NCBI RefSeq assembly: GCF_003946405.1
Contig: NZ_RHOG01000028.1
Location: 1 to 39,527 of the forward strand
Direction: 5' to 3'
Source: Lacticaseibacillus yichunensis
GTDB taxonomy: Bacteria > Bacillota > Bacilli > Lactobacillales > Lactobacillaceae
Length of the DNA stretch: 39,527 nucleotides
Part shown: positions 32,965 to 39,527 of the stretch, piece by piece
How positions within the stretch are numbered: position 1 is the first letter of the stretch
Layout: each line of letters starts with the position of its first letter
Program-made: the position numbers and the translations under genes
Notes under the pieces: generated by a model
Told to the model about the DNA's origin: nothing
The model's database searches: none
What the model saw: the letters and a program-made list of their open reading frames with translations, nothing else

Positions 32965-33485
32965 TTGGCGCCTTCTGTCAGTGCCTTGAGCAGGATCTCC
33001 TCATCCATCGCATTGCGGACCATGATCACGCGCTGACCGTTTTTTAGATGATGCAGTTTGGGCGAGACGTGTTGTTCCGCGCGGTTATCGTATTGCCAGA
33101 TCGCGCGCAAAAGGTGCCAATAACTGTGGTCAAAATGCTCGTGAAAACCGGCTGTCTGGCCAGGAAGCGGCTTGCCGTGTTTCAGCGAGCGGCGTAGCAC
33201 CCGGGCCTCGCTGACCCAGCGTGGGGCGCGGAACCAGACGATCAGCTCGGCCTCAGCCAGTCGCACCTCGATGGAACTGGAATAATTGCCATCGATGATC
33301 CAGTCTTTGTGCTCGGCCATGAACGCGCGCTGATCCGCTCGAAACTTTGCTTTGGCGGCGGCACTTTGGTCGTTGGGGTGCCAGATCGAATCCAGCGTCA
33401 ATAACGGCCAGCCGGTCTGCTTGGCCAGCGCCTTCCCAAATGTCGATTTTCCTGTTCCACCATTGCCGATCAGCATCACTTTCAT
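32961..33485 (-). CDS. P-loop nucleotide kinase-like protein (upstream copy)
   Basis: The 174-residue protein starts MKVMLIGNGGTGKST, with WPLLTLDSIWHPND, DWIIDGNYSSS and a C-terminal VIMVRNAMDEEI. It is a paralogue of the downstream gene, and the pair overlaps by four bases. The ATG at 33485 has GGGAGG nine bases upstream; the longer frame to 33542 runs into the promoter, where TATACT (minus strand of 33518-33523) is a likely -10. Function unknown beyond probable phosphotransfer or NTP binding. Confidence 0.88.
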   Translation of the reverse strand: MKVMLIGNGGTGKSTFGKALAKQTGWPLLTLDSIWHPNDQSAAAKAKFRADQRAFMAEHKDWIIDGNYSSSIEVRLAEAELIVWFRAPRWVSEARVLRRSLKHGKPLPGQTAGFHEHFDHSYWHLLRAIWQYDNRAEQHVSPKLHHLKNGQRVIMVRNAMDEEILLKALTEGAK

Positions 33486-33529
33486 CAAAAGCGGCCTCCC
33501 ATTTTTCTTCTGCCTCCAGTATAGCAAAG

Positions 33530-33556
33530 GCGCCACGACCAAAACGGCCGTGGCGC
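33530..33556 (-). terminator. terminator of the APC permease gene
   Basis: GCGCCACG (33530-33537) pairs with CGTGGCGC (33549-33556), directly after the permease stop. The minus-strand tail is CTTTG, so the T-run is weak; on the plus strand the tail is stronger. Confidence 0.6.
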
Positions 33557-33563
33557 TATTTTT

Positions 33564-35009
33564 TTACGATTCGAGATGATTTTGCCGCTTGGCCACTGCT
33601 GGCAGAATCAGCCCAAGGGCCAAAAAGAGCACCGGTGTCAAAATATTCAGCGTCAATTGGAACCACCAGGTCGCCGGATCGGCCGCCATGTCGATCTTCG
33701 GCAGCATCCCCAGCACACAGGCGAGCAGCGTGAAGACAAAGCACCACGCACCAATGGTCATCCCCCACTTGCGATTTTTAACAAAGCGGTAGGCGGATGG
33801 AAATTTCGCCAGTTGCTTGTTCAGCAAGATGTAAGCCAGAAAGACCCACAGATAGCGCAGCGGCATCACCGAGGCGTTGAGGTTGAGCAGCCACTTATAC
33901 AGCTCGTTCATGTTGCCAATGCCAAGCGCCGGCACAATGATCAACAGCGAGACCAACACGCCTGTCATCACATAGCCGTTGACCGGGGTGCCGCGCTTGT
34001 TGGTCTGGCTGAGGCGGCGCGGAATGAAGCGGCTGTCCGCATCGCCGAGCAGAATCTTCAGCGGGGCGTCGATGGAAAACGCGAGGCTGGAGACTTGCGC
34101 CAGTACGTTGGCGATCGCAAACAAGATCACAAAGAGGTTGCCGACGTGATAATACCCGCCGAGTTTGGCGAAGGCCAGATACGCCCCATTGGTCATCAGA
34201 TCGACTGGGATGTGGTCGGAGTCAAACAAAAAGCCCATCGCAAACGACCCAAGAATGGCGCAAAACGCGACCATCCCGGCCAGCACCAGCATGCCCAGCG
34301 GAAATTCGCGCGCGGCGTGATGGGTCTTGTTGACATACGGGGAGATCTTCTCGGCCCCGCCCACCGCAAAGACCAACATGGAAACGGTGGTGAAATAATT
34401 TAGATTGAATTTTGGCAAATAAGTCGCCAGCTTACCCATGTCCGGCGTTGCGACCTGCACGCCGCGAATCATGAACGGCGCAGATACCGCCAAAATAATG
34501 AACAAAAGCGACATGATGAACATGGCCGTCCCGGCGATGCTGCCGATGCGGTTCAACGTCGCCACCCCGCGAGATGCGAGCCACAAGAAGAGCAGAAACA
34601 GGGCCAAGCAGAGCAAACTGGTGGTCATGGCCGGCACTTCCTGCACAAAGCGGCCGTTGCCTTGGAACAACCAGCTGAACGCGATCACGATCGTCTGCGG
34701 TTTTTGCGCGAGATACGGCACATGGACCACCCAGTAGGTCCAGGCGGCGTAATAAGCCAGGCGCTTTGTCGACGTGGCGGCGATCCATGAGGACACCCCG
34801 CCTTCCGCGTCCTTGAACGCCGACCCGAGCTGCCCCACGATCAGGGCGTATGGCACAAAGTACAGCACCATGATCAGCACCCAGGAGGTGATCACCGCCA
34901 GGCCTTGTTGCGCATAGTTGTTGAACACATTGGCCAGTCCCCACACCGCGACAAAGGCGATCAGGGCGACGTTGTACCAACGCAATTGTTTTTCCGTTGC
35001 CATTTTCAT
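33564..35009 (-). CDS. APC-family amino acid permease
   Basis: The 481-residue protein has about twelve membrane helices and the APC pattern: an early YNVALIAFVAVWGLANVFNN, a central AVGGAEKISPYVNKT with the conserved glutamate, and a SRFIPRRLSQTNKRGTPVNGY loop. The layout resembles the glutamate:GABA antiporter/YjeM branch of amino acid transporters. Substrate is not determined. Two starts are possible: ATG 35009, three bases after AAAGGA, or ATG 35003 (MATEK), nine bases after it; the latter has better spacing. Upstream of it, 35010-35260 contains no gene. Confidence 0.9.
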   Translation of the reverse strand: MKMATEKQLRWYNVALIAFVAVWGLANVFNNYAQQGLAVITSWVLIMVLYFVPYALIVGQLGSAFKDAEGGVSSWIAATSTKRLAYYAAWTYWVVHVPYLAQKPQTIVIAFSWLFQGNGRFVQEVPAMTTSLLCLALFLLFLWLASRGVATLNRIGSIAGTAMFIMSLLFIILAVSAPFMIRGVQVATPDMGKLATYLPKFNLNYFTTVSMLVFAVGGAEKISPYVNKTHHAAREFPLGMLVLAGMVAFCAILGSFAMGFLFDSDHIPVDLMTNGAYLAFAKLGGYYHVGNLFVILFAIANVLAQVSSLAFSIDAPLKILLGDADSRFIPRRLSQTNKRGTPVNGYVMTGVLVSLLIIVPALGIGNMNELYKWLLNLNASVMPLRYLWVFLAYILLNKQLAKFPSAYRFVKNRKWGMTIGAWCFVFTLLACVLGMLPKIDMAADPATWWFQLTLNILTPVLFLALGLILPAVAKRQNHLES

Positions 35010-35260
35010 CTATCCTTTCAGGTAAACCCGTTGCCTGTCCATTGTATGGATGGCACCTGAGGCCGCAGTGAAAGTCCGCCGAATTGCCGGTAAGAATGCA
35101 ATGGCCGGGCGCTGATGACTCGATGAAACGAAATGAGGAAAAATATTCTTAGCACGCCGCATCATTTTCGATTTTGAGTGAAATTCTTTCAGAAAATAAT
35201 TAAAACGTAGATTAAATAACCCGCTATTTCTTGTAATGGTTAATTCACAAGGCTTAATTG

Positions 35261-35288
35261 TTGACAGTGATTTGAACTCGTTTATAAT
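35261..35288 (+). promoter_or_regulatory. consensus promoter of the acyltransferase/glycosyltransferase operon
   Basis: TTGACA (35261-35266) and TATAAT (35283-35288), both full matches, are 16 bases apart. The start should be near 35295, just before the dyad. Confidence 0.9.
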
Positions 35289-35302
35289 TTTCACCATGGT
35301 TG

Positions 35303-35320
35303 GTTGAGTACTTACTCAAC
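35303..35320 (+). promoter_or_regulatory. TetR-type operator dyad
   Basis: GTTGAGTA CT TACTCAAC is a perfect 8+8-bp inverted repeat about eight bases downstream of the expected start point. A TetR gene ends the same operon, so autorepression is likely. Confidence 0.8.
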
Positions 35321-35336
35321 TCAAGGAGGGGTCTGC

Positions 35337-36095
35337 GTGGCACAGCAAAAACCAGTACTTTACTACGACACGCTACAAGATGACATTGTGACGAGCGCGA
35401 ATCAGGACTTTCAGCTCGCCGCCGATTTCAGCTGGCTGCGGGATAGTTTTGGCTTTCGCCTGGGCCAGCGCCTCGTTTATCCAACAGCGCGGCGCATCGG
35501 CAGTGCATTTTGGCGCACGCGGCTGGCCGCCCGCTTTGTCGGTCGCGCCAAGCTTACGCCATATGCGGATCGCGGCTATTTTCTCTATGGGAACCACACG
35601 CAGACATTCGGCGACCCACTGCTGCCGATGGTGCTGGCTGGCCGCAAGCAGATCGTGCACACGATCGCGTCGCCGGCCAACTTGGGCATGCCCGTGATTG
35701 GCGGCCTGCTTCCGTATGGCAACGCGCTGATCTTGCCGCAATCGACCCATCAAATGGGCGAGTTCTACACGGCGATCGAGCAGGTCATCGCGAGCCACAA
35801 GGCAGTCGGTATTTTCCCCGAGGCGCACTTGTGGCCTTGGTACACGCAGATCAGACCTTTTTCCGATTCCGTGTTTCATTATCCAGTGGCGATGCACGCG
35901 CCGTCGTTCTGCTTCACCACCACTTACCAACGCCATCACGTGACAGTCTATGTCGACGGCCCATTTTGGCCCGAGCCGAACCTGCCGCGGCGCGCCCAGC
36001 AGCGGCAATTGCGCGACGAGATCGCCCGGTGCATGACTCGCCGCAGTCAACACAGCACTTATTCTCGCATCGATTACCGGAGGCGCAGCGAATGA
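35337..36095 (+). CDS. lysophospholipid acyltransferase-like protein (PlsC superfamily)
   Basis: The 252-residue protein has the acyltransferase blocks GNHTQTFGDP (about residues 85-94) and FPEAH (160-164). The first spacing is H-x5-D, not the canonical H-x4-D, and FPEG is altered to FPEA, so it belongs to a divergent branch. Such enzymes transfer acyl groups from acyl-ACP or acyl-CoA to a hydroxyl. The GTG at 35337 has AAGGAGGGG five bases upstream; the TTG at 35304 lies inside the operator. It is the first gene of the operon and overlaps the next by four bases. Its acceptor is probably a glycolipid made by the two GT8 enzymes, by inference. Confidence 0.85.
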   Translation: MAQQKPVLYYDTLQDDIVTSANQDFQLAADFSWLRDSFGFRLGQRLVYPTARRIGSAFWRTRLAARFVGRAKLTPYADRGYFLYGNHTQTFGDPLLPMVLAGRKQIVHTIASPANLGMPVIGGLLPYGNALILPQSTHQMGEFYTAIEQVIASHKAVGIFPEAHLWPWYTQIRPFSDSVFHYPVAMHAPSFCFTTTYQRHHVTVYVDGPFWPEPNLPRRAQQRQLRDEIARCMTRRSQHSTYSRIDYRRRSE

Positions 36096-36931
36096 ATATC
36101 TTATATTGCGGCGATGCGTCGATGGCACCGGGGGTCCTGCTTTCAGTGATGTCGCTGGTCGCGCACACCGCGGAAAAATTGCAAGTCTTCCTATTAACAG
36201 CGCAGCTCAAGACCGCTGACCGGTCATATGCCCCTTTGTCTGCCGCAGACGCCACTTTTATCGACCAGTGGCTTCAGGCGGCGCGCCCCGGCAGTCGCGT
36301 GGTGCGGCTGGACATCACTACTCAATTTTTACGGGAGCCGCCAACTGCGAATATGGCGACGCGCTTCACCCCGTATTGCATGCTACGGCTGTATGCCGAT
36401 CAAATCAGCGCGTTGCCCGACCGGCTCCTTTACTTAGATACCGACGTGATCGCGGCGGCCGATCCCAGCGACTTTTACCATCAAGACCTCGCCAGTGCCG
36501 AGGTGATCGGGGTGCTGGATCATTACGGGAAATGGGCGTTTCACACCCGGTTTGGGTTCGACTACCTGAACTCCGGCGTGCTGCTTATGGACCTGGCGGC
36601 GCTGCGCGACAGCGGGCTGCTGGCGGCCTGTCGCCGGCGCTGCGCCAAGGTGAAAATGTTCATGCCGGATCAATCCGCGTTGAACAAGCTGGCTGGCTCG
36701 AAAAAACGGGTGGTCAAGCGCCGGTACAACGATCAGCACGGCCCTCATGCGGACACCGTGCTCCTCCATTTTTCCACCCGACTGAAATTCTTGCCAAAAT
36801 TCACCCCGATCTCGGTGAAACCCTGGGAGGTCGCCAAAGTCCACGACCAGTTGAATTACCATGCGCAGGACGCGCTGCTGGCCGACTTTGAGACGACACT
36901 TGCGCAAATGAAAGGACAAACTCATGACTGA
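36092..36931 (+). CDS. glycosyltransferase family 8 protein (first of two)
   Basis: The 279-residue protein has the GT8 DxD motif in LLYLDTDVIAAADPSDF (DTD at 116-118), DYLNSGVLLMDL and a C-terminal LLHFSTRLKFLPKF, where the His helps bind the metal in GT8 enzymes. These retaining transferases use UDP-glucose or UDP-galactose. The ATG overlaps the acyltransferase stop (ATGA), and GGAGG precedes it. It is shorter and more basic than its neighbour. No membrane segment is seen; it is probably a cytosolic, membrane-associated enzyme. Confidence 0.9.
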   Translation: MNILYCGDASMAPGVLLSVMSLVAHTAEKLQVFLLTAQLKTADRSYAPLSAADATFIDQWLQAARPGSRVVRLDITTQFLREPPTANMATRFTPYCMLRLYADQISALPDRLLYLDTDVIAAADPSDFYHQDLASAEVIGVLDHYGKWAFHTRFGFDYLNSGVLLMDLAALRDSGLLAACRRRCAKVKMFMPDQSALNKLAGSKKRVVKRRYNDQHGPHADTVLLHFSTRLKFLPKFTPISVKPWEVAKVHDQLNYHAQDALLADFETTLAQMKGQTHD

Positions 36932-37871
36932 ACCCTACCGAATTTTTTTCTCCGTTGATGATAACTATGTGCCGGCGCTGACGATCGCGCTGCGGTCCCT
37001 GGTGGCCAACACCGATTCACAGAAAAGCTATCACGTCACTATTTTGACGGAAGGCTTGACCCAGCCGCACCAGGCGCAACTGCTGAAGGAGGCCAGCGCC
37101 AACGTGCAGATCGATTTCAATTCGATCACGGATCGACTGAAGGCACGCATCACCGACAAGGGCAACACGCTGCGAGCAGATTATTTCACCTTCACCATTT
37201 ACTTCCGGCTGTTTATCGCAGAGCTGTTCCCGACGCTGGACAAGGCCCTGTATCTGGACGCCGACACCGTGATCTTGACGGATGTCGCCGACCTCTTTGA
37301 GCTGCCACTTAACGGCAACTTTTTCGGCGCCGTGCCAGATCCATTTATCGCCGGCGACCCAGTCACGGTGCGGTATGCGGAAGACGCGATCGGCATTCCC
37401 GTCAGCCATTACGTCAATTCCGGCGTTTTGATCATGGATCTCAAGGCGCTGCGGGCGTCCGGCTTTTCCGCCCATTTTCTCAACTTGCTCAACGATTATC
37501 ACTTCGCCAGCCTCGCGCCGGATCAGGACTACATCAACGCGATCGCGCAACACCGCATCCAGTTTCTGGACCCGAGCTGGAACACCCAGGGCACGCAAAA
37601 AGGTATCGATCAGCCGCATATCGTGCATTTCAACTTGTACGATAAGCCGTGGCATTACGCGAATGTGGCCAACGATCAGTATTTCTGGCAATACGCGGCG
37701 GGCACACCGGAAGAAGCCGGCCTGAAAGCGACCCAAGCCGCTTGGGGTCAAACAGGTGAGCAGACCGATGCCACTAACCAGGCCAAATTGATGCAGTTGG
37801 CCCGCGACATCGTGACTGTGCCGGTGACGTTCAAAAATATGCAAGCGCAAGGGGTACAGGTGGCGTTATGA
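36924..37871 (+). CDS. glycosyltransferase family 8 protein (second of two)
   Basis: The 315-residue protein opens IFFSVDDNYVPALTIALRSL, a GT8 hallmark, with ALYLDADTVILTDVADLF (DAD at 112-114), SHYVNSGVLIMDL, LAPDQDYIN and IVHFNLYDKPWHY, all in usual positions. It overlaps the preceding gene by eight bases and has an AAAGGA site. Two GT8 enzymes in one operon suggest stepwise addition of two sugars to one acceptor. The C-terminal extension TFKNMQAQGVQV may be a membrane or partner contact, but this is not certain. Confidence 0.93.
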   Translation: MTEPYRIFFSVDDNYVPALTIALRSLVANTDSQKSYHVTILTEGLTQPHQAQLLKEASANVQIDFNSITDRLKARITDKGNTLRADYFTFTIYFRLFIAELFPTLDKALYLDADTVILTDVADLFELPLNGNFFGAVPDPFIAGDPVTVRYAEDAIGIPVSHYVNSGVLIMDLKALRASGFSAHFLNLLNDYHFASLAPDQDYINAIAQHRIQFLDPSWNTQGTQKGIDQPHIVHFNLYDKPWHYANVANDQYFWQYAAGTPEEAGLKATQAAWGQTGEQTDATNQAKLMQLARDIVTVPVTFKNMQAQGVQVAL

Positions 37872-38737
37872 GCAAAGTGCTCGACCGCGGGCTACGCGAC
37901 CCGGTCATCGCAAACATCCGCGCGGCCATTCAAGCAAAAACATTCAATGTGAAGGTCGAAGTCAATGATCCCGGCCTGGACGCAGCCGAAGAAGCGGCGC
38001 TGCTGACGGCTTTTTGGCAGCGGTACCCAACGGCGAAGTACCGCCTCAATAACTGGGTGGCGCGGACGCTGGTGCACACCGCCACGCGCGTGCAATTCGC
38101 CGGCATGACCGTCAGCGGCAAGGAAAACCTCGCCCACGTGCCAGGTGGCGCCATCGTCACCTCCAACCACTTCAATCCGCATGAAAATATGGCGGTGCGC
38201 AAAGGGCTGGGCCTGCCGCGCTTGTTTATTGTGTCGCAAGCGACTAATCTGAAGATGCCGGGGCTGCTCGGCTACATCATGAACTACGCGGACATCTTGC
38301 CCCTGGGCAGTGACGTCACCTATCTCGGGCGCACGTTTCCGCAGCATCTGAACCAGGTGTTGGCAGCAGGCCACAAGGTGTTGATCTATCCGGAACAGGA
38401 AATGTGGTACAACTACATCAAGCCGCGGCCGCCCAAGCGCGGGGCCTATTTTTACGCGGCGCAGGCGAATGTGCCGATCATTTCCATGTTTGTCTCGACC
38501 CATGTCTTGGCCAAAAAAGAAGCGGCCGATTTTTATCAGATCGGCTATGCGGCGCATATTTTACCGCCTATTTTTCCAAACGAAAGCCTGTCTGTGCGCG
38601 AAAATAGTCAGCAGATGATGGCCACGGACTTCAAGCAAAAACAGGCCGCATTCGAGGCGGCTTACCAGCGCCCTTATGACGCACCATTTACCGCGGCCGA
38701 CATCGCCGGCTGGATTCCTGGAGGCGACAAGCAGTGA
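37868..38737 (+). CDS. second lysophospholipid acyltransferase-like protein
   Basis: The 289-residue protein shows an acyltransferase block SNHFNPHEN (about 99-107; H-x4-E instead of H-x4-D) and LIYPEQEMWYN (about 172-182; PEQ where PEG is usual). The preceding AGMTVSGKENL and the following GAYFYAAQANVPIISMFV strands fit the PlsC fold. It overlaps the GT8 gene by four bases with AGGTGG as ribosome site. It differs clearly from the first acyltransferase in the operon, so the two may act at different positions or on different acceptors. Confidence 0.88.
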   Translation: MSKVLDRGLRDPVIANIRAAIQAKTFNVKVEVNDPGLDAAEEAALLTAFWQRYPTAKYRLNNWVARTLVHTATRVQFAGMTVSGKENLAHVPGGAIVTSNHFNPHENMAVRKGLGLPRLFIVSQATNLKMPGLLGYIMNYADILPLGSDVTYLGRTFPQHLNQVLAAGHKVLIYPEQEMWYNYIKPRPPKRGAYFYAAQANVPIISMFVSTHVLAKKEAADFYQIGYAAHILPPIFPNESLSVRENSQQMMATDFKQKQAAFEAAYQRPYDAPFTAADIAGWIPGGDKQ

Positions 38738-39366
38738 ATGCCAATTTGAAACTTTATGAGCAGCAGCACCTGCTCGACGACATGACCGAAAAACAAAAGC
38801 GGGTCTTGTCGGCGGCGATCGATGTGTTCGCCGAAAAAGGCTATGCGAATTCCAGCACCAAGGAGATCGCGGCCCGTGCCGGTGTGGCGGAGGGCAATAT
38901 TTTCAACCGCTTCACCAACAAACGGGGCCTGCTCGAGGCCATCGTGAATCCGGTGATCGACCAGATCTTCCCGTTCACCCTGCGCGACTTGATCGATAAC
39001 CAACTGTCGAAAAACAATCAGACGCTGGCCGATTTTATTGACGGCATCATTCGCGACCGGCTGGCCTTTGTGATCGAAAATGCGCGGGTGGTCAAGATCT
39101 TCATCGGCGAACTGTTTTACCATGAGGAAATGCGCGACCTGCTGATGAAAAGCCTGCCCAAGCCTTACTGGGACCGCGTACGCGATGAATTGCGGATTCT
39201 CCAAGCGCTGGGTGAAATGGTGCCATGGGACCCCCAGGAGGTGCTGCGCCTGATCTGGTCAACGGTCGGCGGCGCGGCGATCGGCTATCTATTTTTCGAC
39301 CAGGCCCTGACGGAAACGGCGATCAGCCACACCGTCGAAGCCTTGATCAAGCAATTACGCCCATAA
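38734..39366 (+). CDS. TetR/AcrR-family transcription regulator
   Basis: The 210-residue protein has an N-terminal DNA-binding domain: EKQKRVLSAAIDVFAEKGYA, then the helix-turn-helix TKEIAARAGVAEGNIFNRF (about residues 42-60). The C-terminal ligand domain is variable and ends with LFFDQALTETAISHTVEAL. It starts with GTG at 38734, overlapping the acyltransferase stop, nine bases after GGAGG. As last gene of the operon it probably binds the dyad at 35303-35320 and represses its own operon. A lipid-related ligand is plausible but unproven. A hairpin terminator follows. Confidence 0.92.
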   Translation: MNANLKLYEQQHLLDDMTEKQKRVLSAAIDVFAEKGYANSSTKEIAARAGVAEGNIFNRFTNKRGLLEAIVNPVIDQIFPFTLRDLIDNQLSKNNQTLADFIDGIIRDRLAFVIENARVVKIFIGELFYHEEMRDLLMKSLPKPYWDRVRDELRILQALGEMVPWDPQEVLRLIWSTVGGAAIGYLFFDQALTETAISHTVEALIKQLRP

Positions 39367-39416
39367 CAAAGGAAATTTGTCAAATGGTGTTGGTTTTATG
39401 TTTTAAGCTTTTATGG

Positions 39417-39441
39417 GTCTCCTCTTTTGAGGGGGCTTTTT
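39417..39441 (+). terminator. terminator of the five-gene operon
   Basis: GTCTCCTC (39417-39424) pairs with GAGGGGGC (39429-39436) using two G-U pairs around a TTTT loop, followed by five T. Confidence 0.8.
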
Positions 39442-39451
39442 GTTATCTTAA

Positions 39452-39527
39452 GGGCTTAGAGGGCTTAGAGGGCTTAGAGGGCTTAGAGGGCTTAGAGGGC
39501 TTCGGGGCTTGCGGGCTTCGGGGCTTC
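39452..39527. repeat. 9-bp tandem repeat at the window edge
   Basis: Five perfect copies of GGGCTTAGA (39452-39496) are followed by degenerate GGGCTTCGG-type units to the window end. The array continues beyond the window, so its length is unknown. Confidence 0.9.

Noticed and set aside
39452-39527. possible CRISPR repeats
   Set aside because: A 9-bp simple tandem repeat without spacers.

Overview
The window looks like chromosomal DNA of a GC-rich member of the Lactobacillaceae. Supporting signs are AGGAGG-type ribosome sites, TTGACA/TATAAT promoters, a CcpA (cre) operator, a T-box leader ahead of brnQ, an mntH-usp pair, a cytosolic multicopper oxidase and an LPxTG-type adhesin. A near-perfect ParB site (parS) at 28602 suggests the region lies on the origin-proximal part of the chromosome. 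The species cannot be named from the sequence alone.

Layout. (1) 1-8.1 kb is a visibly AT-richer accessory block: the 3' end of an IS21-family element (istA remnant, istB, a small coupled ORF), a 1681-residue cell-wall-anchored adhesin with five collagen-binding-like and six Cna-B/SpaA-type modules, a decayed IS30-family transposase and the stump of an AraC-type regulator where GC-rich DNA resumes. (2) 8.3-16.8 kb is carbohydrate-oriented: a YczE-like membrane protein, a three-gene cre-controlled operon (Gfo/Idh/MocA dehydrogenase, TIM-barrel isomerase, SGNH-like hydrolase), an aldo/keto reductase, an orphan sugar-binding lipoprotein, two paralogous 217-residue membrane proteins and a Nudix hydrolase whose 3' end is duplicated. 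(3) 17-27 kb is rich in metal-related genes: mntH-usp behind a dyad-controlled promoter, a multicopper oxidase, a Dps-like ferritin with an HMA metallochaperone, and a P1B-type ATPase. An identical 14-bp dyad lies before the ATPase and before the chaperone-ferritin pair, implying one shared regulator. An acetyltransferase, a methyltransferase and two broken genes are mixed in. (4) 27-35 kb holds an Mbeg1-like hydrolase, palindromic repeats, parS, an MFS exporter, an unassigned structured RNA, a T-box-controlled BrnQ transporter, two tandem P-loop kinase-like genes and an APC permease. (5) 35.3-39.4 kb is a tightly overlapped five-gene operon (acyltransferase, GT8, GT8, acyltransferase, TetR) behind a consensus promoter with an 18-bp dyad just past the expected start site.

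The best candidates for undescribed biology are the TetR-controlled acyltransferase/glycosyltransferase operon (probably building or remodelling an envelope glycolipid), the two-operator metal module with its unusual CPG ATPase and Dps-like protein, and two structured noncoding transcripts (minus strand about 19409-19771, plus strand about 30302-30590). All functional assignments come from reading motifs by eye; no database search was possible.
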